Notes under the pieces: generated by a model | Told to the model about the DNA's origin: nothing | Seen by the model: the letters and a program-made list of their open reading frames with translations, nothing else | Databases searched by the model: none | Part shown: one piece after another, positions 17,701 through 24,993 of the stretch | How positions within the stretch are numbered: the first letter of the stretch is position 1 | Layout: each line of letters begins with the position of its first letter | Source: Planctomycetota bacterium | Lineage (GTDB): Bacteria; Planctomycetota; Planctomycetia; Isosphaerales; Isosphaeraceae | Direction: 5' to 3' | NCBI GenBank assembly: GCA_028291545.1 | Contig: JAQGHR010000052.1 | Coordinates: forward strand, 1-64,000 | DNA length: 64,000 nucleotides | Translations under genes and position numbers: made by a program

Positions 17701-19082
17701 CCCCCAAGCAGGGGCGGAACCGGACGCTGCTGGCCTACGGCCAGGCGTTCCATGACGACCGGGGGGAGAAGCTCGGTGCCGTCGTCTCGATGCACGACAT
17801 CACCGCACGGAAGGCGGCCGAGGCGGGGCTCCGCAAGGCGCACGACGAACTCGAACTCCGGGTCGCCGAGCGGACCGCCGAACTTCGGGCGGCGAAGGAC
17901 GAGGCCGATGCGGCCAACCGGGCGAAGACCCAGTTCCTCGCCGTCCTCTCGCACGAGTTGCGGACGCCGCTGAACCCGATCCTGCTGGCCACCTCGTCGA
18001 TGCTGGATGGGCCCGGCGAGCCCGAGGAGATCCGCCCGACGCTGGAGATGATCCGCCAGAACGTCAACCTCCAGGCCCGGCTCATCGACGACCTGCTGGA
18101 CGTGATGCGCATCGTCCAGGGGAAGATGCCCCTGCACTGGGAGGTCGCCGACTGCCACCGGGTGATCGACCAGGCGATCCGGATCTGCCGCAGCGAGGTC
18201 TCCGGCCACGACCTGCGGCTGACGGTGGAGGCGGTCGCCCGTCATCACCACGTCAACGCCGATGCGGCCCGGCTCCAGCAGGTGTTCTGGAACCTGATCA
18301 AGAACGCCGTGAAGTTCACCCCCGAGGGCGGGACGATCACCGTCCGCACCCGCAACGAAGGCGGCGACGGCGAGGACCGCATCGTCATCGAGGTCGCCGA
18401 CACCGGCATCGGGATCGAGCCGGAGATCCTGCCGACGATCTGGGAGCCGTTCCAGCAGGGCGAGACGACGATCACCCGCAAGTTCGGCGGCCTGGGGCTG
18501 GGCCTGGCCATCTGCAAGGGCGTCGTCGAGGCCCACGGCGGCACCCTGGAGGCCGAGAGCCCCGGCAAGGGTCGGGGGACGACATTCCGGGTGGTGCTCA
18601 AGGCCCTGCCCGAGGGGGCGATCGAGGGCGACGGCCGGCCGGTCGGGGACGGCCGGGCGGTCGAGTTGGACCGGCCCTCGTCGCTCCGCATCCTGGTGGT
18701 GGAGGACGAGCCGGCGACGTTGCGGATGATGGCGAGGCTGCTCCGGGGCCTGGGCCACGCCGTGACGACGGCGAACGACATCGCCTCGGGGTACGGGGCG
18801 TTCGAGGCGGGGGAGTTCGACCTGATCATCAGCGACATCGGCCTGCCCGACGGCACCGGCCTGGACCTGATGCGAAGGGTCGTCGCCCTGCGGGGCCGCA
18901 TCGCTGCGATCGCCCTGACCGGCTACGGCATGGAGGAGGACATCCAGAAGAGCCGTGAGGCCGGGTTCACGGCCCACATGACCAAGCCGATCGACTTCAC
19001 GAAGCTGGAGGCGATGATCCGCCAGGTGGCGACGGGAGTCCGGGACGGCGGCCCCCCCTGGCCGCTGCGAGTCGGCCCATGA
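14739..19082 (+). CDS. Multi-PAS hybrid histidine kinase with DUF4118 membrane sensor and receiver domain
   Basis: At 1447 residues this is the largest protein in the window. The N-terminus (about 10-110) carries four membrane helices of the DUF4118 type seen in KdpD-like kinases, with the LLPPRSGF signature. About seven PAS/PAC repeats follow (residues about 125-1030), each closing with a DIT or RDV-type PAC end such as FRDIGERRRAE. Then come HisKA with phospho-acceptor His1072 in LSHELRTPLNP, an HATPase domain (NLIKNAVKF, DTGIGIEPE, GGLGLGLAI) and a receiver domain with Asp1366 in IISDIGLPDGTGL. It likely integrates several small-molecule or redox cues. No transcription-factor partner is adjacent; the next kinase gene converges on it. 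Confidence 0.95.
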   Translation: MSSDPRPPLQRYGAAVAAVILATVARLALDPALGDLFPFATLFLSVLVVAAYAGRGPALLATAFGAVASVLFLLPPRSGFAVRGFDNQAGLVVYLVVGVGIALLGGALRHARKRAEGHADEAVRQREQLRTTLASIGDAVLVTDAEGRVRSLNPVAESLTGWSTPEAAGQPLPSVFRILNEATRREVENPALRALREGVVVGLANHTLLIARDGTERPIDDSAAPIRDAAGRVVGSVLVFRDIGERRRAEAEAQRQGERARTILESITDAFASFDRDWRFVYLNRQAEALLGRTADDLLGRDHWEEYPETLGTEFERNYRRAMDQNVAVSFEAFYPPHDRWYEVHAYPSPDGLSSYFRDVTGRKRSEEALRRSEAQLADFFENATVGLHWVGPDGTILRANRAELELLGYDWEEYVGRPIAEFHADEAVICDILRRLQAGESLHAYPARLRCKDGSLKDVLIDSSVMWEGGEFVHTRCFTRDVTETRRAEAALRAGEERLRLAMAAGRMGTWDWDIRTGALAWSDNLEEIHGLHPGGFDGTVEGFRRLVHADDRDRLEATIARSIEEVSGYEAEFRFLRPGASVGWMLGTGKVFADEAGRPARMIGVGLDITGRKRAEEALRLSEQRFARFMEHLPGLAWIKDERGRYAYVNDAAERAFCTARADLYGRTDEEVFPPRTAAQFRGHDRRALEAGAGVQVVEVLEHEDGVIHHSLVSKFPMPGPDGESAMVGGIAIDITDRMRAEAALRDSEGRFRGLMEQAPFSIQVFAPDGRTLRVNRAWEELWGVTLEQIADYNILNDPQLGAKGVLDPIRRAFAGEPSAVPAIQYDPNETIPDRTRHRDARRWVSAVAYPLKDPAGRIREVVLVHDDITVRMRAEEALREAHRELESRVAERTADLSRANVFLRALLESIQDGIVACDAEGVLTLFNRATQEFHGLPTEPLPAGRWAEHYDLFGSDGATRLTREEIPLFRALRGERVEGVEMVIAPKQGRNRTLLAYGQAFHDDRGEKLGAVVSMHDITARKAAEAGLRKAHDELELRVAERTAELRAAKDEADAANRAKTQFLAVLSHELRTPLNPILLATSSMLDGPGEPEEIRPTLEMIRQNVNLQARLIDDLLDVMRIVQGKMPLHWEVADCHRVIDQAIRICRSEVSGHDLRLTVEAVARHHHVNADAARLQQVFWNLIKNAVKFTPEGGTITVRTRNEGGDGEDRIVIEVADTGIGIEPEILPTIWEPFQQGETTITRKFGGLGLGLAICKGVVEAHGGTLEAESPGKGRGTTFRVVLKALPEGAIEGDGRPVGDGRAVELDRPSSLRILVVEDEPATLRMMARLLRGLGHAVTTANDIASGYGAFEAGEFDLIISDIGLPDGTGLDLMRRVVALRGRIAAIALTGYGMEEDIQKSREAGFTAHMTKPIDFTKLEAMIRQVATGVRDGGPPWPLRVGP

Positions 19083-19273
19083 TGCCGGGTCCGAGGTTGG
19101 AGTAGGATCTGGTCGAGGGCCGGGGGCGGCATCGGCGTGCGACCTCCGACGACGGCCGCCGGTCGGCGAATGGGCGGACGCCGAGCGTCCGGGGCACGGA
19201 GCCGTCGTGCAGGCACGACCGGACCGGGAGACCGCCCGCCCTTGAACGGAGGGGTCATCGTACCTGGCGGATT

Positions 19274-21628
19274 TCAACTCCCGCCGACCGGCGGCGTCAG
19301 CAGGGTCGTCAGGAGGTCTCGGACCTTCAAGAAATCGACCGGCTTCGTCAGGTGCGAGTCGAAGCCCGCCTCTCGGGCGAGTTGGCGGTCGGTGTCCTGC
19401 CCGTACCCCGTCATGGCGACGATCTTCACGCCCTTGAGGTGCGGCAGGAGGCGCAGTCGCCGGGCCACCTCGTAGCCGTTGATCCCCGGCAGGCCGATGT
19501 CCAGCAGCACGGCGTCCGGGAGGAGGGCCGCCGCCACGTCCAGTGCCGCCGGGCCCGAGTAGGCCGTCCGCACGTCGTGCCCCGTCCTCTTCAGCAACTT
19601 CGCCAGCATCTCGGCCGAGTCCTCGTTGTCATCGACCACCAGCACTCGCCATCCCCGAGCGGCCCGCTCCGACGGTCGCATGGGGGCTTCCGGGGCGTGG
19701 CTCGCCGTCTCGGGCAGGACCGGGAGCCGCACGATGAACTCGCTCCCACGCCCGACCCCCTCGCTGCGGGCCTCCACCGTCCCGTGATGGAGTTCGACCA
19801 GCCGTTGCACCAGCGCCAGCCCGATGCCCAGGCCGCCCTGCGAGCGGTCGAGCGACCGATCCGCCTGCGTGAACAGGTCGAAGACCAGCGGGAGCAGATC
19901 GGCGGCGATGCCCACGCCCGTGTCCCACACCCGCAGCACGGCCTTCTCCCCGTCCCGAACGACGCCGATCCCGACCTGTCCCCCCTCGTCGGTGTACTTG
20001 GCGGCGTTGTTGAGCAGGTTCACCACCACCTGCTCCAGCCGGGTCGGGTCGGCCTCCATCATCAGCGGCTCGGGGGGCATCGTCACCGTCAAAACGTGCC
20101 TGCGCCGGTCGAACAGGGGTCGGGCCGACTCCACCGCCCGCTCGACGATCCCCCGCATGTCCACGGTCACGGTGCGGATGCGGATCTTCCCCCCGGTGAT
20201 GCGGGAGACTTCCAGCAGGTCATCGACGAGTCGTGAGAGTTGCCCCACCTGCCGCTCGATCACGCTGCGGGCCTCACGCTGGCCCTCGGTCTCGTCGCCC
20301 TCGACCCGGAGGAGATGCACGGCGTTGAGGATGGGCGAGAGGGGGTTGCGGAGTTCGTGCGAGAGCATGGCCAGGAACTCGTCCTTGCGGCGGTGGAGGT
20401 CGTCCAGGGCCGCCGCATGCTCCTTCACCCGGCGGCAGTGCTCCGTGATGTCCCGGATGTTGCACTGGGCGACGAGCCGGTGGGCCTCCTCGTAGACGTT
20501 GCTGACGAACTCGACCTCGACTTCTCGGCCGTTCTTGGCCTTCAGCGGCAGGTTCTCGTAGCGGATGTAGCCGTCCTTCCGCAGCGTCTCGTAGGCGGCC
20601 CGGCTGATCCCCTCATCCTCGAACAGGCCGATCTCCCAAAGTTCCTTCCCCATGAAGTCGGCGACTTCGAAGCCCAGCAGGCCGCCCATGAACGGGTTGG
20701 CGTCGATGATCTTCCCCGTCTCGGCGTCGAGGATGAGGATGCCGTCCTTGGCCGTCTGGAACAGTCGGCGATATCGGAGTTCGGAGAGCTTCAGGGCGAG
20801 TTCCGAATTCCTGCGTTCGGTCACGTCCTCGATGGCGAGGAGGATCAGGTCGGGGTCTTTGGCCTCTGGCGGGAAGCGCCGGGCGTTCAGCACCATGCAC
20901 CTCTGCCCGATCTCCGGGAAGTCGTGCTCGACCTCGAAGTCGTGGACGGACTTCTCCCTGGTGACGGCCTCCAGCAGCGTCCGCAGGTCGGGGATGTCCC
21001 ACTGGCCGTCGCCAAGGTCGTAGAGGGAACAGCCCTCCGTTTCCTCTCTGGGCACCCGGAAGGTCTCGTAGAAGGCGTCGTTCGCCGTCCTGACGGTGAG
21101 GGCCTTGTCGAGGACCAGGAACGGTTCCCGGAGGGTCGAGATGATCTCCCTTGCGTAGGCGAGTGCGTCCCGTCCCTCCGACTCCAGCCGCTTCCTCTCG
21201 GTCACGTCCCGGAACACCAGCACGACCCCGGCGACATCCCCGGCTGCGTTGCGGATCGGGGCGGCACCGTCGTCGATGGATCGCTCCGAGCCGTCCTCGG
21301 CGATGAGCAACGTGTGGTTGGCCAGGCCGACGACCACTCCGTCACGCAAGGCCCGCACTGCGGGGCTCTCGACGACCCGGCGTCCCGCCACGTCGATGAT
21401 CTTGAAGACGCCCTCAAGGGGGGTGCCGGCCGCCGCCGCCTGCGTCCATCCGGTCAATGCCTGGGCCGCCGCATTCAAGGAGGTCACGCAGCCGTCGGCG
21501 TCGGAGGTGATGACGGCATCGCCCATGCAACCGAGCATGTCATGCAGCCATCCCGCCTGTTCAGGCGGGCCCGGATCGGGAGGTTGCGACTCGGGGGACG
21601 GGGGGTGGGGCTCGGTGACGTTCGGCAT
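19274..21628 (-). CDS. PAS hybrid histidine kinase with receiver domain
   Basis: A 784-residue soluble hybrid kinase. PAS domains lie at about residues 28-148, 155-272 and 283-396, followed by HisKA with His424 in FLAMLSHELRNPLSP, an HATPase domain (NLLNNAAKYT, DTGVGIAAD, GGLGIGLAL) and a C-terminal receiver (VLVVDDNEDS, then VLLDIGLPGINGYE, then TGYGQ and TKPVDF). No transmembrane segment is seen, so it senses cytoplasmic cues. The first PAS domain is strikingly similar to one in the large kinase at 14739 and to the PAS protein at 35507 (shared GLANHTLLIA-type string), evidence of domain copying within this region. Confidence 0.95.
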   Translation of the reverse strand: MPNVTEPHPPSPESQPPDPGPPEQAGWLHDMLGCMGDAVITSDADGCVTSLNAAAQALTGWTQAAAAGTPLEGVFKIIDVAGRRVVESPAVRALRDGVVVGLANHTLLIAEDGSERSIDDGAAPIRNAAGDVAGVVLVFRDVTERKRLESEGRDALAYAREIISTLREPFLVLDKALTVRTANDAFYETFRVPREETEGCSLYDLGDGQWDIPDLRTLLEAVTREKSVHDFEVEHDFPEIGQRCMVLNARRFPPEAKDPDLILLAIEDVTERRNSELALKLSELRYRRLFQTAKDGILILDAETGKIIDANPFMGGLLGFEVADFMGKELWEIGLFEDEGISRAAYETLRKDGYIRYENLPLKAKNGREVEVEFVSNVYEEAHRLVAQCNIRDITEHCRRVKEHAAALDDLHRRKDEFLAMLSHELRNPLSPILNAVHLLRVEGDETEGQREARSVIERQVGQLSRLVDDLLEVSRITGGKIRIRTVTVDMRGIVERAVESARPLFDRRRHVLTVTMPPEPLMMEADPTRLEQVVVNLLNNAAKYTDEGGQVGIGVVRDGEKAVLRVWDTGVGIAADLLPLVFDLFTQADRSLDRSQGGLGIGLALVQRLVELHHGTVEARSEGVGRGSEFIVRLPVLPETASHAPEAPMRPSERAARGWRVLVVDDNEDSAEMLAKLLKRTGHDVRTAYSGPAALDVAAALLPDAVLLDIGLPGINGYEVARRLRLLPHLKGVKIVAMTGYGQDTDRQLAREAGFDSHLTKPVDFLKVRDLLTTLLTPPVGGS

Positions 21629-22019
21629 GCCGATCCCTCACGCAGTTGTGATCATCCGAAGCGGCCCGCCTTCCCGGTGCCGCCGCACTGTGACCGGAGA
21701 CTATCAAAACCTTGGTGCGTTTCCCACCCCGTGCGCCCCCAGACGCTCCACCTCGCTGACGAGGCGGCCGAGACCTGGGAAGTTGCGGTGGCATCAAGGC
21801 CAAGGCCACGTCAAGTTCGTCGGGGCTGACCATACGACGTGGGAAGTGGCAGCCCGTCACGATTGAGATCGAACCAGCCGTCCCTCCCTTGAGTTAGGTA
21901 CTTCCCGTCGCCTAGCCTGAGGGGGCGGCAGAAGACCTATCCTAAGCGTGACGGAGACGCCGCTCCGACTGCACTTGCTGCATCTCTTTTCTCCGAGGTC
22001 GGGCTCGCCCCCTCGTACC
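21629..22019. other. Intergenic region, about 390 bp
   Basis: Lies upstream of the kinase gene and downstream of the 22020 gene. Frames here lack motifs. A locally AT-richer patch near 21690-21715 could be the kinase promoter; nothing else is supported. Confidence 0.35.
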
Positions 22020-22436
22020 TCATCCGCCCGGCGTGCGCCCTATCAGGTCGTCGATCACGGACGACGGTGCCAACGCCATGTAGGCGAGCCAGGCGTCGTA
22101 GAGATTCGGCTCCGAGGCGACCAGCACTTCCGCCGGGGGACCGAACAGGCCGAGTTCGTGGAGCCGCCCCAGGGCGACCTGGCGCAGCACCGCCATCTGC
22201 ACGTCCGCCTCGTCATCTTCCAGCGATCCGGCCTCCTTGAGGATGACCCACGCCGCAATCCGGAGGGCCCGGTTCATCGCCCCGGCCCTGACGCCGGGGC
22301 CGCCGGGATGGGCGTCGATCTCCTCGCCGAACTCCGACCGCATCGCCTCGGCGATCACCTGGATCGTCTGGAAATCGGCCGACCGGACGTGGCGTCGGAA
22401 CGTCTCCCGATCGGCCGCACCTTGCATCGAATCCAT
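22020..22436 (-). CDS. Hypothetical protein, 138 residues
   Basis: A predicted mostly helical soluble protein with an acidic middle (GSLEDDEADVQMAVLRQVALGRLHEL split by short loops). No signal peptide, cysteine pair or catalytic motif is seen. It follows the XRE regulator gene by about 125 bases on the same strand, so the two may form one unit. Met1 and Met4 are both possible starts. I do not recognise a family. Confidence 0.6.
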   Translation of the reverse strand: MDSMQGAADRETFRRHVRSADFQTIQVIAEAMRSEFGEEIDAHPGGPGVRAGAMNRALRIAAWVILKEAGSLEDDEADVQMAVLRQVALGRLHELGLFGPPAEVLVASEPNLYDAWLAYMALAPSSVIDDLIGRTPGG

Positions 22437-22561
22437 GCCGCCCCCTCATGCCGGACCCTGGGCGACCGGCGGCCCATCGGAGGGCACCGTCCCGGTCGTC
22501 CGGCGATTGGGTGGTGTCAGCGAAGAGGAGGTATGAGCGATGCGTGCGGTACGAGTCCGCA

Positions 22562-22801
22562 TCACGGCGGCGGGGCGGCGTCCGTGAACGGTGAGAACAA
22601 CTCGGCCAGTGACACGCCCAGAGTGGCGGCGACCTTCTCGATGTTCTCCAGGCTGACGTTCTGCTCGCCCCGCTCGATCGACCCGATGTAGGTGCGATGC
22701 AGCCCCGCCCGGTCGGCGAACGCCTCCTGCGACCAGCCCCGGTCGGTGCGGAGGCCCCGGACCCTGGCCCCGAAGCGGATGCGGATGTCGTGCTCTTGCA
22801 T
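22562..22801 (-). CDS. XRE-family helix-turn-helix regulator
   Basis: A 79-residue DNA-binding protein that is almost entirely an XRE/Cro HTH. The helices are clear in RFGARVRGLRTDRGWSQEAF, ADRAGLHRTYIGSIERG and SLENIEKVAATLGV, with the classic tail VSLAELF, so residues 8-70 form the domain. It resembles the small controller proteins of plasmids and restriction systems. Its start lies only 18 bp from the end of the repeated 273-bp leader, pointing away from it, and that leader begins with tandem 15-bp repeats; regulation of the divergent gene is the obvious inference. Confidence 0.9.
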   Translation of the reverse strand: MQEHDIRIRFGARVRGLRTDRGWSQEAFADRAGLHRTYIGSIERGEQNVSLENIEKVAATLGVSLAELFSPFTDAAPPP

Positions 22802-22818
22802 CCGGGCAGGCTATGGGT

Positions 22819-23091
22819 GCTCTCCCCTCGCCACAACAGGCGATAACTAGACAGTCGATAACTAGCAATCGACGCCCGCTCATCCTATCATCGGGATCGT
22901 TCCGAGACGATGGGGTGCGGGCCGAAGTGAGGCCGGGGATTCCGACCGCCCCTGACACCGCCGAGCGTCGGGCGATTGCCGGGTGGGATGAGGCACCACG
23001 CCTCCCCCGGCAACGGCGAAGAGCACGAGACGACGACAGTCCCGGAGTTAGAACGATGGCTCACGAGTTCGACGAGGTTGGCGAGCAGAAG
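22819..23091 (+). repeat. 273-bp duplicated leader, copy 1
   Basis: This segment is nearly identical, with no length change that I can see, to 27302-27574. It runs from GCTCTCCCCTCG through the promoter region and ribosome-binding site into the first 12 codons of the gene at 23056 (MAHEFDEVGEQK). Downstream of it the two loci are unrelated. The sharp ends suggest copying or recombination of a regulatory module. Confidence 0.9.
22836..22865. promoter_or_regulatory. Tandem 15-bp repeats, putative operator (copy 1)
   Basis: Two adjacent units ACAGGCGATAACTAG (22836-22850) and ACAGTCGATAACTAG (22851-22865), one mismatch. They lie in the divergent region between the XRE gene (start 22801) and the gene at 23056, which is where a small XRE repressor would bind. 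Function is inferred. Confidence 0.6.
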
Positions 23092-24897
23092 GTCGAGCAG
23101 GGAGAACCGCCGAAAACGGCGAGATTCGCCTCGGTCAACTCGGGCATCCCGTCCAAGTCTTGGCTCGCCCTGATCAGATCCTATTTGCGATCCTTCGGAA
23201 CGAAGTCGATGGCTGCTGCCCGCTTGGCGACCGCCCAAACCCGTAAGGCACACCTGACGACCGTGAAACTCCCTGCTGCCTACCTGGATTTGGGCCGGGA
23301 CATCCTGTCCGCCGGTCGCTTCCGAGATGAGTTCGCCGATCTGTTCTCGCAGGTCGGTGCCTTGCAGCAGGAGAGGGAACGCCTACGCTGCGTCCAGGTC
23401 GATCGAGGGCGGCCGAGGTCGCTCTCCGAGAAGGCGTCGGATGCGGCGTCACGGATCAAGACCACAGCCCAGGCGAGAATGTTGGCGTTCAAGGAAGGAT
23501 CGCTCCTGCGTCGGCTCGGCGAGTCCTCGTATGACCGGTACGGCGATGGCAGCGGTCCCGAACGCTTGGTGCGCCCGATCGCCGAGTGCCGGTCAAACCT
23601 GGCGGTCCTGGATCGGGAGATCGACCGTCTCTCCGGGATCGGGCACGGGCGTCACGTCACCCCAAAGAGGATCTTGGTCGGAGTCCTGGGTAGCTGCGTA
23701 GTCGTGATCGGACTGATGGCGGTCAAGACGGGAACGAGTAATCGCAGTGCACGAGCGCAACCTGCCACCGAAGCGGCGGCTCGGTTGGACGAGCCAAGGC
23801 AGGGTCCGGGCGTCAAGCTCTTGAGAACAGAGGACAGGTCGAAGGACCAGACGGGGGCGGCAGGACCCACGGTCGCTTCGACCATCGCCCGTGTGTCGGA
23901 CTTCTCGAAGGTGGATTACTACCATGACTTCTCGAAGGACGACTACGAGTCCATCCCCGTAGGAGCGGTGAGAGACAGTCGAACGAAGCTCGTCGAAAAA
24001 TCGGATGTCGAAGCCGCCAGGGACGACGACGACGAGATGATCGGGAAATGTCTCGAAGAGATGGGCTACGTTGATTCACGGGGAAAGTTCGTCCGACACG
24101 GCCGGAGCATCGTATGGCACGACGACAAGAAGCTCCGCAAGAATCGAGAATGCCGCTGGCTTGACGGAGAACTGCATGGGGTTCACACCACATGGCACTC
24201 GAACGGATCAAAGCTAAGAGAAATGACTTTTGTTCATGGGAAGGCCCGTGGGGCGGTCCAATACTGGTTCCCGGATGGCGTACTTTCTACATCGAGCGCA
24301 TGCCTCGACGACAAGGAGCACGGGTTACAGACGCAATGGCATCCTAACGGCCAGAAGGAGTCGGAGGTGGCTTATGTGAGTGGTCTGCGCCAGGGGGAAA
24401 TGCGAACGTGGCACAAGAACGGACAACTCAGTAAGGTTTCGACTTTCTCTGGCGGCAAGCAACAAGGGGGCGCTCGTTGCTGGAACGAGGAAGGCGTTCT
24501 CTTGTTCGAGAGGAACTACAAGGATGATTTAGTGGATGGAGAGGAGACTTGGTACTTCAGCGCCGGGCCGAAGAAGGGTAAGTCGATGGGGACGGCTCTC
24601 TACCAAGCTGGCAGGCTCATCAGACCCATGCTCGTCCCCCAGGAGACCACGAGGTCCGAATTCCTTGCGATGATGAAAGACGGTTCGGCAGGTTATGACC
24701 GTTCACGGGAGCAAACCTATGTGTGGTGGGAGAATCTCTGGAAGGAGACCTTCGGGCCACCTGCCAGAGGCCCTGCAATCAGGAACGGTGAAGTGGACAA
24801 CCATTACATCTATCGGTGCTCGGACGGGATCGTAATCCTCCGCAGAGGTTCCGGGTTGGCAAGACAGGGCCAGATTATCTGGGTTTTGGAAGAATGA
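23056..24897 (+). CDS. Membrane-anchored protein with YwqK/MORN-like repeats
   Basis: A 613-residue protein. The first 210 residues are soluble and helical, then a single membrane helix (about 209-227, RILVGVLGSCVVVIGLMAV), a polar linker, and a series of YwqK/MORN-like beta-hairpin repeats (about 345-500) with units such as GVHTTWHSNGSKL, GLQTQWHPNGQK and GEMRTWHKNGQL. A terminal domain of about 100 residues lacks motifs. Such repeats are found in YwqK-family antitoxins and in surface proteins; nothing here proves a toxin partner. ATG 23056 is set by GGAG nine bases upstream and by the shared 12-residue N-terminus with the gene at 27539. The later part is less GC-rich. Confidence 0.72.
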   Translation: MAHEFDEVGEQKVEQGEPPKTARFASVNSGIPSKSWLALIRSYLRSFGTKSMAAARLATAQTRKAHLTTVKLPAAYLDLGRDILSAGRFRDEFADLFSQVGALQQERERLRCVQVDRGRPRSLSEKASDAASRIKTTAQARMLAFKEGSLLRRLGESSYDRYGDGSGPERLVRPIAECRSNLAVLDREIDRLSGIGHGRHVTPKRILVGVLGSCVVVIGLMAVKTGTSNRSARAQPATEAAARLDEPRQGPGVKLLRTEDRSKDQTGAAGPTVASTIARVSDFSKVDYYHDFSKDDYESIPVGAVRDSRTKLVEKSDVEAARDDDDEMIGKCLEEMGYVDSRGKFVRHGRSIVWHDDKKLRKNRECRWLDGELHGVHTTWHSNGSKLREMTFVHGKARGAVQYWFPDGVLSTSSACLDDKEHGLQTQWHPNGQKESEVAYVSGLRQGEMRTWHKNGQLSKVSTFSGGKQQGGARCWNEEGVLLFERNYKDDLVDGEETWYFSAGPKKGKSMGTALYQAGRLIRPMLVPQETTRSEFLAMMKDGSAGYDRSREQTYVWWENLWKETFGPPARGPAIRNGEVDNHYIYRCSDGIVILRRGSGLARQGQIIWVLEE

Positions 24898-24993
24898 GCA
24901 GCTTGGAAGAATGACGGATGATTGACACCAGCCACACTGGAGGCGCCCGAGATCCGGTCGCCTCCATCACGATCATCGAGTACGGAGGGGCGG

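Noticed and set aside
22813-23055. Extension of the YwqK-repeat protein upstream to 22813
   Set aside because: The extension is the duplicated leader, which is non-coding by its conserved operator and ribosome-binding site; the same region before the 27539 gene is interrupted by stops.
23056-24897. YwqK-type antitoxin of a toxin-antitoxin pair
   Set aside because: Repeats match loosely, but the protein is large and membrane-anchored and no toxin gene overlaps it.
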